Shown here piece after piece: positions 9,511 through 18,726 of a DNA stretch of 64,000 nt. Source of the stretch: UBA5069 sp963773745 (GTDB taxonomy: Bacteria > Chloroflexota > Anaerolineae > Caldilineales > Caldilineaceae); contig CAVZCL010000004.1 in the NCBI GenBank assembly GCA_963773745.1, positions 281,739 through 345,738 of the forward strand, in the 5' to 3' direction. Both the position numbers and the translations under genes were made by a program. How positions within the stretch are numbered: position 1 is the stretch's first letter; the number at the start of each line of letters is the position of its first letter. The notes under the pieces were generated by a model. The model made no database searches, was not told the origin of the DNA, and was given only the letters and a program-made list of their open reading frames with translations.

Positions 9511-9991
9511 TTACGTAGCGTCGGGGCTCACCGTAACGCTCGCCAGCCACTTCACCTGGTGGAGGGCGTCGTCAGTTTCCTCGGCCACGATGAGGCGTAC
9601 GAGCCCTTGGTCGCGCTGCATGGGCACGCCGTCGATCATGTAGGCCAGCAGCGGGCCCGGGTGGTGCTGGAGCAGGTGGTGGGGCAGGCGCGTGCCATAG
9701 CCGTCGGCGCTGACGAAGAGCACTTGCGCACGCCGCCGTGTCAATGCCGCGGGCGGCCAGAAGGTCGCGCACGGTGACGCCGCCAAAGCGAAAGGGGCCG
9801 GAGGAGCCATGGCCGGTGCTGACAATGGTACAGTTGGGGATTTCGGTGAACGGGTGACTGCGCAGAACGTCAAGCGTAATGCGTTCGGTTGCACCATTGA
9901 TGGACAAGGTGAACGAGCCGTCGCCGGGCGGGGTATTGGGGTTGGGGTCATGGCCGTGCGGGTGGTCATACGCTGGGTCAGGTTCACTCAT
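9511..9991 (-). CDS. Small molybdopterin-type oxidoreductase domain protein, frameshifted
   Basis: About 160 residues resembling the sulfite-oxidase-type molybdopterin-binding domain (YedY-like small proteins). The sequence has LSINGATERITLDVLRSHPF, then a HGSSGPFRFGGVTVRDLL motif near the cofactor region. After a frame change near 9740 it continues ADGYGTRLP, MQRDQGLVRLIVAEE and VKWLASVTV, the usual family ending. It lacks the conserved Cys molybdenum ligand in the visible sequence, so it may only bind the cofactor weakly or not at all. The ATG at 9991 follows GGAGGT and overlaps the end of clpS, so the two are translationally linked. Confidence 0.7.
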
Positions 9992-9996
9992 GCGCG

Positions 9997-10335
9997 TCAC
10001 ACCTCCGGCTCCACCGAGAAGGCGAGCGGAAAGCCGTCAACACGGGCACGGCTGTGCGCCACCGTGACCAGCCGGATGGCTTCGGCACGCGGCCGCACCA
10101 GGACGACGGCGCGGCCCTCACTGTGCGCCGTCCAGGCCACGTGCTCGGCCAGCTCTTCGGAGAGCATGAAAAGGCTGCCCAGAATGCGCAAGACATACTC
10201 GTAGGGCGTCACATCGTCGTTGTGGATGATAATGAGGTAGCGCGGTTCCTGCGCCGTTTCGACAACGCGCTCAGGCGCGGCTTCGGCTGTCTCAAGCGCA
10301 CGGACCTCTTCGGCGCGCTGGGTGGAAGATGTCAT
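9997..10335 (-). CDS. clpS: ATP-dependent Clp protease adaptor ClpS
   Basis: ClpS binds the ClpA/ClpC N-domain and delivers N-degron substrates to ClpP. The core YLIIIHNDDVTPYEYVLRIL matches the family signature (NDD...T...V). It continues with AWTAHSEGRAVVLV and the final strand, giving a full adaptor core preceded by an acidic N-terminal extension. I chose ATG 10335, which has AGGAG seven bases upstream; ATG 10350 is possible. The stop overlaps the next gene's ribosome-binding site. Confidence 0.85.
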   Translation of the reverse strand: MTSSTQRAEEVRALETAEAAPERVVETAQEPRYLIIIHNDDVTPYEYVLRILGSLFMLSEELAEHVAWTAHSEGRAVVLVRPRAEAIRLVTVAHSRARVDGFPLAFSVEPEV

Positions 10336-10413
10336 CGCGGGCTCCTGCATGCTGCCAACCTCACGGTTGCACGTCTGTTCTGAACGAGTGCGCCGACCGG
10401 CGCAGCAGCCTTC

Positions 10414-10441
10414 ATTATAGCGGCTGCGCGTGCGCGCACAA
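10414..10441 (-). promoter_or_regulatory. Sigma-70 promoter for clpS operon
   Basis: -10 TATAAT (10419-10414) and -35 TTGTGC (10441-10436), spacer 16 bases, reading toward clpS. Confidence 0.65.
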
Positions 10442-10529
10442 GTGGGCCGGATTCGACAGCGGCTTGCACGCGTGGCGAGTGGCGCGCCGGTTTCTGCGCC
10501 AATCTGCGCGCATGGTATGATCGGCGCAT

Positions 10530-12218
10530 ATGAAATCTTACCCCCGAGCGAGGTTGGCGGTGCGCACAGAATCACTGGCCACGGATTGCGCGGCGCCTCT
10601 TCCGGCATCAGCCCGGCGGCGCACACGCGCGTTCGCAGTCGCGCTGATTGTGGCTGCGGCTGCGCTGATGAGCGCCTGCAGCGGCCAGGAGGCGCACGCA
10701 GAAGGGGATGCGCCGCCCCCGGTTGTCGCCGCTGCGACGCCGGCAGTCGTGCCGACAGTGGCCGAGTCCGCAGGTCCGACAGTGGCCGCGTCCACAGAGA
10801 CACCCGAGCCAACTTTGGTGACTGAAACGATAGAATCAACTGAAACGGCAACACCCGATGCGACGCCAACGGTGTCTCCCACAAGCCCAGGCGCGCCCGA
10901 GGCCGTAGGTACGGTTGCATTCTACGAGTCGTCGCTCACCATACCCTCCTACGCGGTGGAGGCTTTTCAGAGCGATGCGCTCAGCCCTGTCTATAAGTGG
11001 CCCTATCGGCGCACGGACATTGAGGCCTTCAAGACGGCCCTTCCAGCGCCCGTTACGCGCACCTACAAGACGCTGATCCTTGAAAACCGATTTTTGCTGA
11101 TCACGATTCTGCCCGAATTTGGTGGGCGCGTTCTGCAAGTGGAGCACAAGCCCACCGGCACGCGCATGTTCTACAACAACAGTGTGCTCAAACCGACGGC
11201 GTGGGGCCCGCCCGAGCAGTCCGGCTGGTTTGCGCTGGGCGGGCTGGAATGGGACCTGCCGGTTGAGGAGCATGGCTACGCGTGGGGTGAGCCGTGGGGT
11301 TACATCCCCCTGGTCTTCAGCCCCGAGCGTGCCGCGGTGACGGTCTTCACACCGCAGGATGGCCGCGCACTGAGCGCAAGCATTACGATTGAATTGCTGG
11401 CCGACGCCGGCTCGTTTACCGTGGCGCCAACCATTACCAACGTGAGCGGCGCGTCGCAGCGCTTTGACTTTTGGAGCAACGCCATGCTGGCCCCGGGGAA
11501 TGGCGCCAGCATATCACCCTTGATTCACTTTGTGCTGCCGACGGATAGCATGATGGTCCACTCGACCGCCGATGTGCGCCTGCCGGCGGCCGGGCAGCAG
11601 GTGAGCTGGCCCATTTACAGCGGGCGGGACCTGAGCCGCCTGGCTACGTGGACGAACTACGCCGGCCTCTTTGAGGCGCCCGCCGCGCACGGCCCCTTTG
11701 TCGCCCTCTATGACACGCTGCAGGATGCAGGTGCAGTGCGCACCTTCCCGGCGGACGTGGCGCAAGGCAGCAAGATCTTTGCGCTTGGCGGCTCGGATGC
11801 GCTCAATCCGGCGCTCTATACCGATGACGATAGCGCGTACGTGGAACTGCATGGCGGCCTTGCGCCCACCTTTGCCCAGCAAACCGAATTGCCCCCGGGT
11901 GATGCAGTCTCGTGGCGCGAAAGCTGGTATCCTGTAGCGGGCATGGGGGACCTGGACGTGGCCAACGAATTGGCTGCACTCCACGCCACGGTGGATTCCA
12001 GGATGGTGCAGGTGACCGTTTTCGCTGCGCACGCTTTTGCAGCTGACCTGATCCTGCTCGATGCAGCAGGCAACGAACTGGCGCGCACGCCCGCTGCGCT
12101 GTCGCCCGCTGCGCCCGTGCATGTGGCGTGGAAACGCGCCGCGCTGGCAAGCGCGCCGGCGAGCGTACACGTCGAGAGCGCACGCGGGTCCATTATCGAG
12201 TGGGCCTTTGCCGATTGA
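10530..12218 (+). CDS. DUF5107-type secreted lipoprotein
   Basis: A 562-residue exported protein. A long basic N-terminus is followed by a hydrophobic segment and lipobox LMSAC, then a Thr/Pro/Val-rich linker. The body begins SLTIPSYAVEAF and contains the DUF5107 pattern YKTLILENRFLLITILPEFG, GGRVLQVEHKPTG and LGGLEWDLPVEEHGYAWGEP. This beta-sandwich resembles aldose-epimerase or glycoside-hydrolase accessory domains, and carbohydrate binding is likely. A candidate -10 TATGAT at 10516-10521 would place the transcript start almost on the ATG, so the mRNA may be leaderless. Confidence 0.75.
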   Translation: MKSYPRARLAVRTESLATDCAAPLPASARRRTRAFAVALIVAAAALMSACSGQEAHAEGDAPPPVVAAATPAVVPTVAESAGPTVAASTETPEPTLVTETIESTETATPDATPTVSPTSPGAPEAVGTVAFYESSLTIPSYAVEAFQSDALSPVYKWPYRRTDIEAFKTALPAPVTRTYKTLILENRFLLITILPEFGGRVLQVEHKPTGTRMFYNNSVLKPTAWGPPEQSGWFALGGLEWDLPVEEHGYAWGEPWGYIPLVFSPERAAVTVFTPQDGRALSASITIELLADAGSFTVAPTITNVSGASQRFDFWSNAMLAPGNGASISPLIHFVLPTDSMMVHSTADVRLPAAGQQVSWPIYSGRDLSRLATWTNYAGLFEAPAAHGPFVALYDTLQDAGAVRTFPADVAQGSKIFALGGSDALNPALYTDDDSAYVELHGGLAPTFAQQTELPPGDAVSWRESWYPVAGMGDLDVANELAALHATVDSRMVQVTVFAAHAFAADLILLDAAGNELARTPAALSPAAPVHVAWKRAALASAPASVHVESARGSIIEWAFAD

Positions 12219-12291
12219 CCCAGAAATTGCTTGGCGCGGCCCGCCTTGGCTGGAGCCTGCGCCGCTGATTGTATTTACGAGGGCATAGTGC

Positions 12292-14376
12292 GTGACACAG
12301 AGTAATCCACGCGGGAACGACAATTGGAAGCAGTCTGGCCCGCAGTCTGGCCCGCCGCCAGGCCCGCCAAGCCGCGCGGCCTTTCCGCGCTGGGCGACCT
12401 TCATCATGGCCGCCGTCACGCTGCTGGCGCTGGCGATTCTTGTAATCTCGCTTGTGCTGGGCGTGCGCGCCGGCCAGAAGCAGCTCGACCTGCGCCGTCA
12501 GCAGGAGATTGGCATCGCGCTGCAGAAGGCTATGGACCTGCGCGCCGATGGCCTCACGCAGGAATCGATTGACGAATACCGTCACGTTTTATCGCTCGAT
12601 CCGAGCAACGCAGCCGCCGGCCAGGGGCTCGAGTCGCTGCTGGCAGTTGTTGGAGGTGCGCCTCCACAGCCGGCTGCGGCCATTCCCACGGCCACGTCAC
12701 CTGCTGCTGCGCCCCCTGCTGGTGCTGCTCCTGCCCTTGCAACGCCCGCCGTTGCTGGCGCCGTCTCTGGAGAGCAGACCGACAGCAGCGCGCTGCTGCG
12801 CCCCCAGGCTGTAATGGGCAGCGGCGGCACAGCCACCGCCAACACGGCGATTGCGCCATTGCCAGTGAGCGCAATCACACCGGCCGCCGCGCTGGCGCCC
12901 GCAGCCACTTTGCCCGCCACCACCATGAGCGACCTGCTGACGCGTGCCCAAACCGCATCGCGTGCCGGGCGCTGGCAGGAGGCGGTGTCACTTCTTGAGC
13001 CGTACGCCGCGCAGGCGGCCACCAACCCAACGATTGGCGACCTGCTCTTTGAAGGTTACGTCAATTTGGCCGTGGAGCGCGACAACGAGGACCAGCTTGA
13101 GGCGGCGCTGGGTTACTACGACAAGGCGCTGGCCATTCGCCCCACCGTTGCCACTGTACAATCCGAGCGCGGCCTGATTGCCGACTACCTCGACGTGCTC
13201 ACCGCGTGGGACATTGAATGGCCCACTGCCGTCACACTGCTGACGCAGATGTATGCGACCGATCCCCAATACCGAGATGTGACGAAGCGCCTGGCCGAGG
13301 CACTGCCGGCCTATGGCGATAGCCTGGCGGCTGCGGGCGACTGGTGCGCGGCCGCGCAGCAATATCAGAGCGCAACGGCGCTGGACACGACAAGCAGCAC
13401 GCTCCTGACCAGCTTCTCGCAGGCCACTGCGGCTTGTGCAAACGGGGGCACGCCGGTGGCCGGCGCGCAAGCAATCATCAGCGGTACGCCGGCCGCCATT
13501 GGCGCGGGCACGCCCGCGGCTGTGGCGGACGCGCCGGCACGTCAGGCGAGCGGCGCGTTCTCCGGGCGGATCCTCTACGCAGCACGGGACGGTGTGGATG
13601 GCCGCACGCGCGTCTTTGCGCAGCCAGTTGCAGGCGGCGCCGCATCCGTTGTCATCGAGGATGGCGCACAGCCTGCCCTGCGTCCTGACGGCCAGCGCTA
13701 TGCCTATCGCAACATGCGTTCGGATCAGGGCGGCTTGAGTGCGCTCGACCCGAGCACGGGCATCTTCTTCCGCATTACCGACTTCCCCGAGGACACGCTG
13801 CCCAGCTGGGACCCATCAGCCGGGCGCGTTGTCTTTGCCAGCAACCGAGAAGGTGACCGCCGCTGGCGCATTTATGCCGTTTGGGCGGAGGAGAATGGCG
13901 AAGTCGCCACCCTGAGCTTTGGCGAATCGCCGGCGTGGAATCCGGTGAGCGACCTGATTGTTCACAACGGCTGCGATGAAACAGGCAACGGCTGCGGCCT
14001 CTGGCTTATGGATGGGGCTGGTGCCAACCGTCGCCCCCTGACGAACATGCCCGGGGACAACCATCCGGCCTGGTCGCCCAATGGCGCATCGGTCGTCTTT
14101 ATGAGTGACGGGCGCGACGGCAACATGGAAATCTACCGGCTTGACCTCACGGCTACCGGTGCTGCAGGCGCGGTTACGCGGCTAACAAACGACAGCGCGC
14201 TTGATGCTGCGCCGACCGTAAGCCCGGACGGGCAGTGGGTGGGCTTCCTCAGTAATCGCGACGGCGGATGGAAGCTCTATGCAGTGCCAATGAGCGGCGG
14301 CGAAGCGCAGTTGATCTCCCCCCTCAAGGGTGAGGCCGGCGATTGGCACGATCAGAGTATGCTCTGGCTGCGCTAG
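12292..14376 (+). CDS. Membrane-anchored TPR and TolB-like propeller protein
   Basis: A 694-residue protein starting at GTG 12292. A Pro-rich cytosolic tail precedes one membrane segment (FIMAAVTLLALAILVISLVL, residues about 38-57). An extracytoplasmic TPR-like stretch follows (LRADGLTQESIDEYRHVLSL), then long Ala/Pro linkers and a second TPR-like stretch (WQEAVSLLEPYAAQ). The C-terminal third holds TolB/PD40-type repeats: LPSWDPSAGRVVFASNREGD, HPAWSPNGASVVFMSDGRDG and APTVSPDGQWVGFLSNRDGG. The likely role is protein interaction at the cell surface. It sits 73 bases after the DUF5107 gene and may be co-transcribed. Confidence 0.8.
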   Translation: MTQSNPRGNDNWKQSGPQSGPPPGPPSRAAFPRWATFIMAAVTLLALAILVISLVLGVRAGQKQLDLRRQQEIGIALQKAMDLRADGLTQESIDEYRHVLSLDPSNAAAGQGLESLLAVVGGAPPQPAAAIPTATSPAAAPPAGAAPALATPAVAGAVSGEQTDSSALLRPQAVMGSGGTATANTAIAPLPVSAITPAAALAPAATLPATTMSDLLTRAQTASRAGRWQEAVSLLEPYAAQAATNPTIGDLLFEGYVNLAVERDNEDQLEAALGYYDKALAIRPTVATVQSERGLIADYLDVLTAWDIEWPTAVTLLTQMYATDPQYRDVTKRLAEALPAYGDSLAAAGDWCAAAQQYQSATALDTTSSTLLTSFSQATAACANGGTPVAGAQAIISGTPAAIGAGTPAAVADAPARQASGAFSGRILYAARDGVDGRTRVFAQPVAGGAASVVIEDGAQPALRPDGQRYAYRNMRSDQGGLSALDPSTGIFFRITDFPEDTLPSWDPSAGRVVFASNREGDRRWRIYAVWAEENGEVATLSFGESPAWNPVSDLIVHNGCDETGNGCGLWLMDGAGANRRPLTNMPGDNHPAWSPNGASVVFMSDGRDGNMEIYRLDLTATGAAGAVTRLTNDSALDAAPTVSPDGQWVGFLSNRDGGWKLYAVPMSGGEAQLISPLKGEAGDWHDQSMLWLR

Positions 14377-14378
14377 CT

Positions 14379-14825
14379 CTACTTTGACTTGGGAATTACA
14401 CTGATTGCGCCACTGCGCTCAAGCACGGCGTACTCTACTTCATCCATCCCCGCGAGCCCTTCGCTCATGCGCCCCGCTTCCAGAATGTCGCCTTCATCAA
14501 CTCGCGCCTTCTGCATGCGCTCGTGCTGCTGCGCGCCCTTTTCCACGATCACGAGCGGCTGGCCATCAAGCCACTTATCAAGCGTAGGGAAACGCTGCTT
14601 GACGAACGACAATCCCACGCTCATGCCTACAAGCGTGAGAACGAGCAGAAGGCCCGTTGTGAGGGACTTGTCGTCGTGCACCATGGCCTGCTGGATCGTT
14701 TCGGAGATTATGAGCAGCAACACAAGCTCAAAGGGCGTTATCTGTGAAAGCGTGCGCTTGCCCGCCACCCGAAAGATGATCAGCAGCACCAGATAGATAG
14801 TGACTCCGCGTAAAATTGCGTGCAT
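14379..14825 (-). CDS. YetF-like DUF421 membrane protein
   Basis: A 148-residue protein. The ATG at 14825 begins MHAILRGVTIYLVLLIIFRV. Two to three membrane segments (one includes PFELVLLLIISETIQQAMV, the family core) are followed by a soluble C-terminal YetF domain with PLVIVEKGA and a final basic end. The family is widespread with unknown function. Its stop lies two bases from the convergent propeller gene's stop. It is downstream of the 14884-15408 gene, with which it probably forms an operon. Confidence 0.85.
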   Translation of the reverse strand: MHAILRGVTIYLVLLIIFRVAGKRTLSQITPFELVLLLIISETIQQAMVHDDKSLTTGLLLVLTLVGMSVGLSFVKQRFPTLDKWLDGQPLVIVEKGAQQHERMQKARVDEGDILEAGRMSEGLAGMDEVEYAVLERSGAISVIPKSK

Positions 14826-14883
14826 GCCAATAATTCCTTGCTCTCTTGTGCGGCACGTGCCGCACGCTTGAAGACCGCTGCGT

Positions 14884-15408
14884 TCAGGGATAGACAAACT
14901 GGTTGAAGAGCAGCGGCAATTCACCTTTGACGCCAATGTGGCCGCGCACCACCCCCACAGTATCCGGGTTTATGCGCAACTGGATGCGTGCATCCCTGCG
15001 CAGGCTTGATATATTGTAGACATAGACGATTGCGTCGTCACCAACCTCTTGGTGATCGGGCGCAGGTGTTGAACTCGTAATATTGATGGCACGCGCATAA
15101 TCGGCGCCGATCGCCAGACGCAACACAGGCCCTGTGTCGCTCTGCTCAAGAGCGTCAGGGGAAAACGTCACCTCCACGATGGCCGGAGAGAGCTTGCGCT
15201 CAAAACGTTCATAGTCAATTTGCAGAGGAGCGTCCGTTTCGCCCGCATGGGCGTAGGCAAGCGGTCCTGAGCCAAAGAGGCCGAGCAGCGCAGCGCCGAG
15301 CACAAGCGCAAAAATCATTTGGCTTGTACGCTCAATGCGCCACTCGCGCCGCTCATGTGCCAGGTCTTGCGTCACCTCAAGTTCATGTGCATTGCTTGCC
15401 TTGTCCAC
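14884..15408 (-). CDS. Single-pass membrane protein, partner of DUF421 gene
   Basis: A 174-residue protein of unknown function. The GTG at 15408 has GGAGA upstream. The N-terminus is cytosolic and charged (AHERREWRIERTSQM), then one membrane segment (FALVLGAALLGLFGSGPL), then an extracytoplasmic beta-rich domain starting IDYERFERKLSPAIVEVTF. Genes of this layout (RREWR motif, membrane anchor, YERF motif) commonly sit beside DUF421 genes, which supports a functional pair. The gap to the DUF421 start is 58 bases. Confidence 0.7.
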   Translation of the reverse strand: MDKASNAHELEVTQDLAHERREWRIERTSQMIFALVLGAALLGLFGSGPLAYAHAGETDAPLQIDYERFERKLSPAIVEVTFSPDALEQSDTGPVLRLAIGADYARAINITSSTPAPDHQEVGDDAIVYVYNISSLRRDARIQLRINPDTVGVVRGHIGVKGELPLLFNQFVYP

Positions 15409-15567
15409 TGTCGTTCTCCGTTGCAAAGAAGGCCTGCAAAGAAGGCCACCATGATTGGCGGTGGCCACAACATTGTGTGTGATGCACAAAAAGCGCAGCA
15501 GGTGCGCTAATCGTTCCAGTACAGAGGGCCCTTTTCGCGCTGCAAAGCGAGCGGGCAAAGCAGATAC

Positions 15568-15609
15568 AAAAAGAGAGGGCCGCCCATGAATGGGCGGCCC
15601 TCTCTTTTT
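15568..15609 (-). terminator. Hairpin terminator
   Basis: A perfect 19-bp stem with loop TGAA. Flanking A and T tracts make it a good intrinsic terminator, here for the gene ending at 15631 on the minus strand. Confidence 0.85.
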
Positions 15610-15630
15610 CACACGACTATCGGTCTGCAC

Positions 15631-16863
15631 TTACATCGATGCGCCATCCTCAAGCATCTGCTCCAGCGGGATAATCTGGGCGCCTTCAGGGGCTTCGATC
15701 TCGACATCGCTATTGAAGTTGCTGTTGACGGCACTCACGTCGAGGCTGAATGCGGCGTCGCTCGCCACGCCTGACGCGCTCGGGTCACCCATCATTGCGC
15801 CGGCCATACCGATCGTCGAACCCAGGTCCCAGTAGACGTTGCTCTCCGTGTTGTAGACATAGAGATCGTCCAGACCGATCGCGCTGTTGGTTTCCCACTC
15901 CAGGCCAGAGAGGAGCATGGGCGCCAGCATGGGCACCATTTCGGCAACCATCTGGATGTCTGCGTCGGTCATAGGTGCTGCTCCGGGATCAACGGCAGCC
16001 TGCATTTCCATCTGTGCCGAGATCTGCTGCATCAGCATGTCGATAACCGCTGGTTCGGCAAGGAAGCCGCCCAAGTCAAAGCTCCAGGCGAACTGCGCCA
16101 CATCGACGCCATCCACGGTTGCGTCATCAAGGCGCTCGACCATGGTATTGGCATCGACGGCAGCCTGCAGTTCGGGGTTCATCGCAGTGCCCGAGCCCAT
16201 CATCGCGCCCATTGTGGCGGGATCCATCGAGTTCACGCCCTCTTCCAGCGCGGTCATCGTCTGATCCATGCTGGCTTCGAGGAAGCCGACCATGTCGAAG
16301 CCAATCCAGCCGGAGAGGCCGGGGACAATCTGGCCCACGTCGTCGAGGTTGGCGTAGAAGAAGCCATCGACAAGGCGCAGGGGCAGGTTCAGTTCAGTGG
16401 GGATGGCGACGCCGGCCTGCTGCGAGAGCAGCGTTGCAACCTCATCGGAGAGGCTGATGTCCCAGGTCATGTCAAAGGCGGCTTCATCATAGAACATCAT
16501 GCCCATGTTCATACTCTGTTCCATCATCGCCATGGGATCAGAGCCGTCATCCTCCTGCATCATGGCCTGGAAATCCTTGGCCTGTTGCATGAATTCCGGG
16601 CTGAAGTAGAAGCTGCCGTCAGACACCACGCCGAACGAAATGTCCTGCGGAAGATTGGGCAGCCCAGTCAGCGAGAAGTCAAAATTAACGCTCGCGTCGT
16701 AGGAATTCACTTCCATGTTAGCGGCCCTGGAGTCCTGCAGCAGGGCGCAATCGTCCTCGGAGAGATCGCCGCAAGGGACGGGCGGCATCTCCTGGGCAAA
16801 GGCGGCTGCAGGCATGGCAAGCAGCGCCACAAGCAGTGTGAGTACAAGAAGAATCCTGCGCAT
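15631..16863 (-). CDS. Secreted methionine-rich protein of unknown function
   Basis: A 410-residue protein. The ATG at 16863 follows AAAGGA. A signal peptide (RRILLVLTLLVALLAMPAAA, cleavage after AFA) leads to a mature protein that is acidic and unusually rich in Met (clusters such as QSMNMGMMF and MGAMMGSGTAM). Alternating strands and helices (DASVNFDFSLTGLP, MTWDISLSDEVATLLSQ) recall LppX-like or other lipid-binding barrel folds, but I cannot assign it. No lipobox, so likely free or wall-associated. Confidence 0.6.
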   Translation of the reverse strand: MRRILLVLTLLVALLAMPAAAFAQEMPPVPCGDLSEDDCALLQDSRAANMEVNSYDASVNFDFSLTGLPNLPQDISFGVVSDGSFYFSPEFMQQAKDFQAMMQEDDGSDPMAMMEQSMNMGMMFYDEAAFDMTWDISLSDEVATLLSQQAGVAIPTELNLPLRLVDGFFYANLDDVGQIVPGLSGWIGFDMVGFLEASMDQTMTALEEGVNSMDPATMGAMMGSGTAMNPELQAAVDANTMVERLDDATVDGVDVAQFAWSFDLGGFLAEPAVIDMLMQQISAQMEMQAAVDPGAAPMTDADIQMVAEMVPMLAPMLLSGLEWETNSAIGLDDLYVYNTESNVYWDLGSTIGMAGAMMGDPSASGVASDAAFSLDVSAVNSNFNSDVEIEAPEGAQIIPLEQMLEDGASM

Positions 16864-16915
16864 TGGGTCGGTTCCTTTCATCATGTTGGGAAGAATGGTT
16901 GATATTCCGGCTGTC

Positions 16916-16955
16916 TGCGGACGGATAAACTGCGGACGGATAAACCCGGATAAAC
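16916..16955. repeat. Tandem repeat TGCGGACGGATAAAC
   Basis: Two exact 15-base copies (16916-16930, 16931-16945) and a partial third copy, CCGGATAAAC (16946-16955). Confidence 0.8.
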
Positions 16956-16991
16956 AAAGAGTCGAACGACGAACAATTGCTGTGTGCACCG

Positions 16992-17023
16992 TTGTCGACA
17001 CCAAAGTTTGTCGACACCAAAGT
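16992..17023. repeat. Tandem repeat TTGTCGACACCAAAGT
   Basis: Two exact 16-base copies (16992-17007 and 17008-17023), each containing the palindrome TGTCGACA. They could be a paired regulator site. Confidence 0.8.
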
Positions 17024-17248
17024 GAAGTGCCGTGCAAGGCCGCAGCGCCGCGCAAGCGCCTTGGGGTGGCTCACAGTGTACACCGCACACCTAGAACGAA
17101 ATGTAATGCCACCTTGTTTCACAGGGATTTCGTGTTTTTTAGCCAACTGCGCGCCAATTGCTGATTGAGTCTACCATGCCCGGCGGCACGTGGCAATGGC
17201 GAAGGCCTCCTTTCTTGTTAACATAACGTTAAGAGGGTGACAGATTAC

Positions 17249-17277
17249 TTGTTCCACATGGCGCAATGGGCTATAAT
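17249..17277 (+). promoter_or_regulatory. Sigma-70 promoter
   Basis: -35 TTGTTC (17249-17254), 17-base spacer, perfect -10 TATAAT (17272-17277). It reads toward the gene at 17365. Confidence 0.75.
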
Positions 17278-17364
17278 TGAGCCTTGAAAAAGTGTACATG
17301 GCAATGCAGCCCACGCCACCGCCCACGCCACCGCAACGGACTCAACCATGAAGCGTAGTGACCT

Positions 17365-18516
17365 GTGATACGACCTTTCCGCCTGGGCGATGTTTTCCTT
17401 TTGCAACGCGCGCAGAAGCAGGCGCCAAAGCTGAATGTGGCGCAATCGCTGCTCCAGCCACGCGCTGCGGTGTGGACTGCATTGACAGCAGGCAACCCGC
17501 TCAACCACGCGAAAGTTGCGACCTACGTCCTGCACCAGAACGGACATGGTTTGGCGCGTTCCGGGTTTTTGCAGGCGCAGCGCCGGCCAGGGCGGGGCGA
17601 GGTGGACATTTTGTGCATCGCGCCTGCGCTGGCCACACGGACGGGCCATCCCGCAGTTTGGGAGAAGCTGCTCGCGCACTGCATTGTGGAAGCGACGCGG
17701 GACGGGATGACGCGGCTCTACGCCGACGTGCCTGACCAGCCGCTGCTTGTCAACACGTTTTCTCATGTGGGCTTTAGTGTTTGTGCGCGGCAGACGCTGT
17801 GGCGGCTCGCGCCCGACGAGGTGGCGAGCGCCGTGGTCGCACGCGGTGAAGACGCACAATTGGCCTGCGTACGGTCCGTGCGACGCAGTGACGAGTGGGA
17901 GCTGCTGCGCCTCTATGGGCGCGTCACCCCCAAGGCAGTGCAGGCGGCGGATGGCACATTGACTGAGAGGGGCATCCGGCCGCCGATTTTGGAGTGGTGG
18001 CAGGGCGGCGACGTGCAGACTTATGTCTGTTGTGACGGGAATGGTGCGGGTCATGGTGCGGGCGAAGCGCTGAATGGCTGCCTGCGCGTGGTCTCCACCC
18101 GCGCCGGTGTGTGGATGCAACTGTGGGCCGACGCCCGCCGCGCGGATGCGGGCGCGGCGCAGGCGCTGTTGGCAGCCGCGCTGCGCACGCTGCAGAACAA
18201 GCGCCGCAGCACGCCTATATACATGCCCGTGCGCGACTACCAGGGCGGTTTGGGCCCGCTACTCAGCGATTACGGCTTTGCGCCGATTGCTGATCACGCG
18301 CACATGGTCAAGCACCTGCTGCAGCGCGTGGTGGAGAAGGAAACTGTGCGCCAGCAATCGGTGGAGGCGGCGACCGAGATTGCGGTGACAGCGGGCGGCT
18401 ATGACGTGCCGCACGGTTCCGGCAAGAGTGCACGCGTTATGCAGCGGCCCGCGTTGCGCCATCGCACCTATGTGGCGCTGCAGATGGCCCCACCGGAACA
18501 GAGTGGCGACGCGTAA
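17365..18516 (+). CDS. GNAT-fold protein, possible tandem acetyltransferase domains
   Basis: A 383-residue protein starting at GTG 17365 (MIRPFRLGDVFLLQRAQ, a common GNAT opening). The first half has VDILCIAPAL followed by WEKLLAHCIVEATRDGM and FSHVGFSVCARQTLWRL, which fit GNAT motifs A and B. The second half (VWMQLWADARRADAGAAQAL and LLSDYGFAPIADHAHMVKHL) looks like a second, degenerate copy. The acyl-CoA loop is weak in both, so activity is uncertain. The function is unknown. Confidence 0.55.
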   Translation: MIRPFRLGDVFLLQRAQKQAPKLNVAQSLLQPRAAVWTALTAGNPLNHAKVATYVLHQNGHGLARSGFLQAQRRPGRGEVDILCIAPALATRTGHPAVWEKLLAHCIVEATRDGMTRLYADVPDQPLLVNTFSHVGFSVCARQTLWRLAPDEVASAVVARGEDAQLACVRSVRRSDEWELLRLYGRVTPKAVQAADGTLTERGIRPPILEWWQGGDVQTYVCCDGNGAGHGAGEALNGCLRVVSTRAGVWMQLWADARRADAGAAQALLAAALRTLQNKRRSTPIYMPVRDYQGGLGPLLSDYGFAPIADHAHMVKHLLQRVVEKETVRQQSVEAATEIAVTAGGYDVPHGSGKSARVMQRPALRHRTYVALQMAPPEQSGDA

Positions 18517-18726
18517 CGTCTTTGGTGCAACGTGGAAAATGTTATGGCGGCCTGCTGGATGTCCAGCCCGATGCCGCATGAGGAGGTGCAAAATGCGCTG
18601 TTCAGTCGTCCAACCTGCCACTTAAATGAACCAATGCCCGGGTACGCGCACAGTGTGGACTCTCAGGGCATACAGGAATTGAACTGACAATAGACGAGAC
18701 ATAATCAAGAGGAACCAGAGAACCCT

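Larger units (their letters stand above)
16864..17364. other. 500-base intergenic region with short tandem repeats
   Basis: No gene supported. It holds two short tandem repeats (16916-16955 and 16992-17023, annotated separately) and the promoter of the next gene. Confidence 0.6.

Noticed and set aside
18679..18705. Promoter TTGAAC with CATAAT before the R3H ATPase
   Set aside because: The spacer is only 15 bases and both boxes are imperfect, so I left it out.
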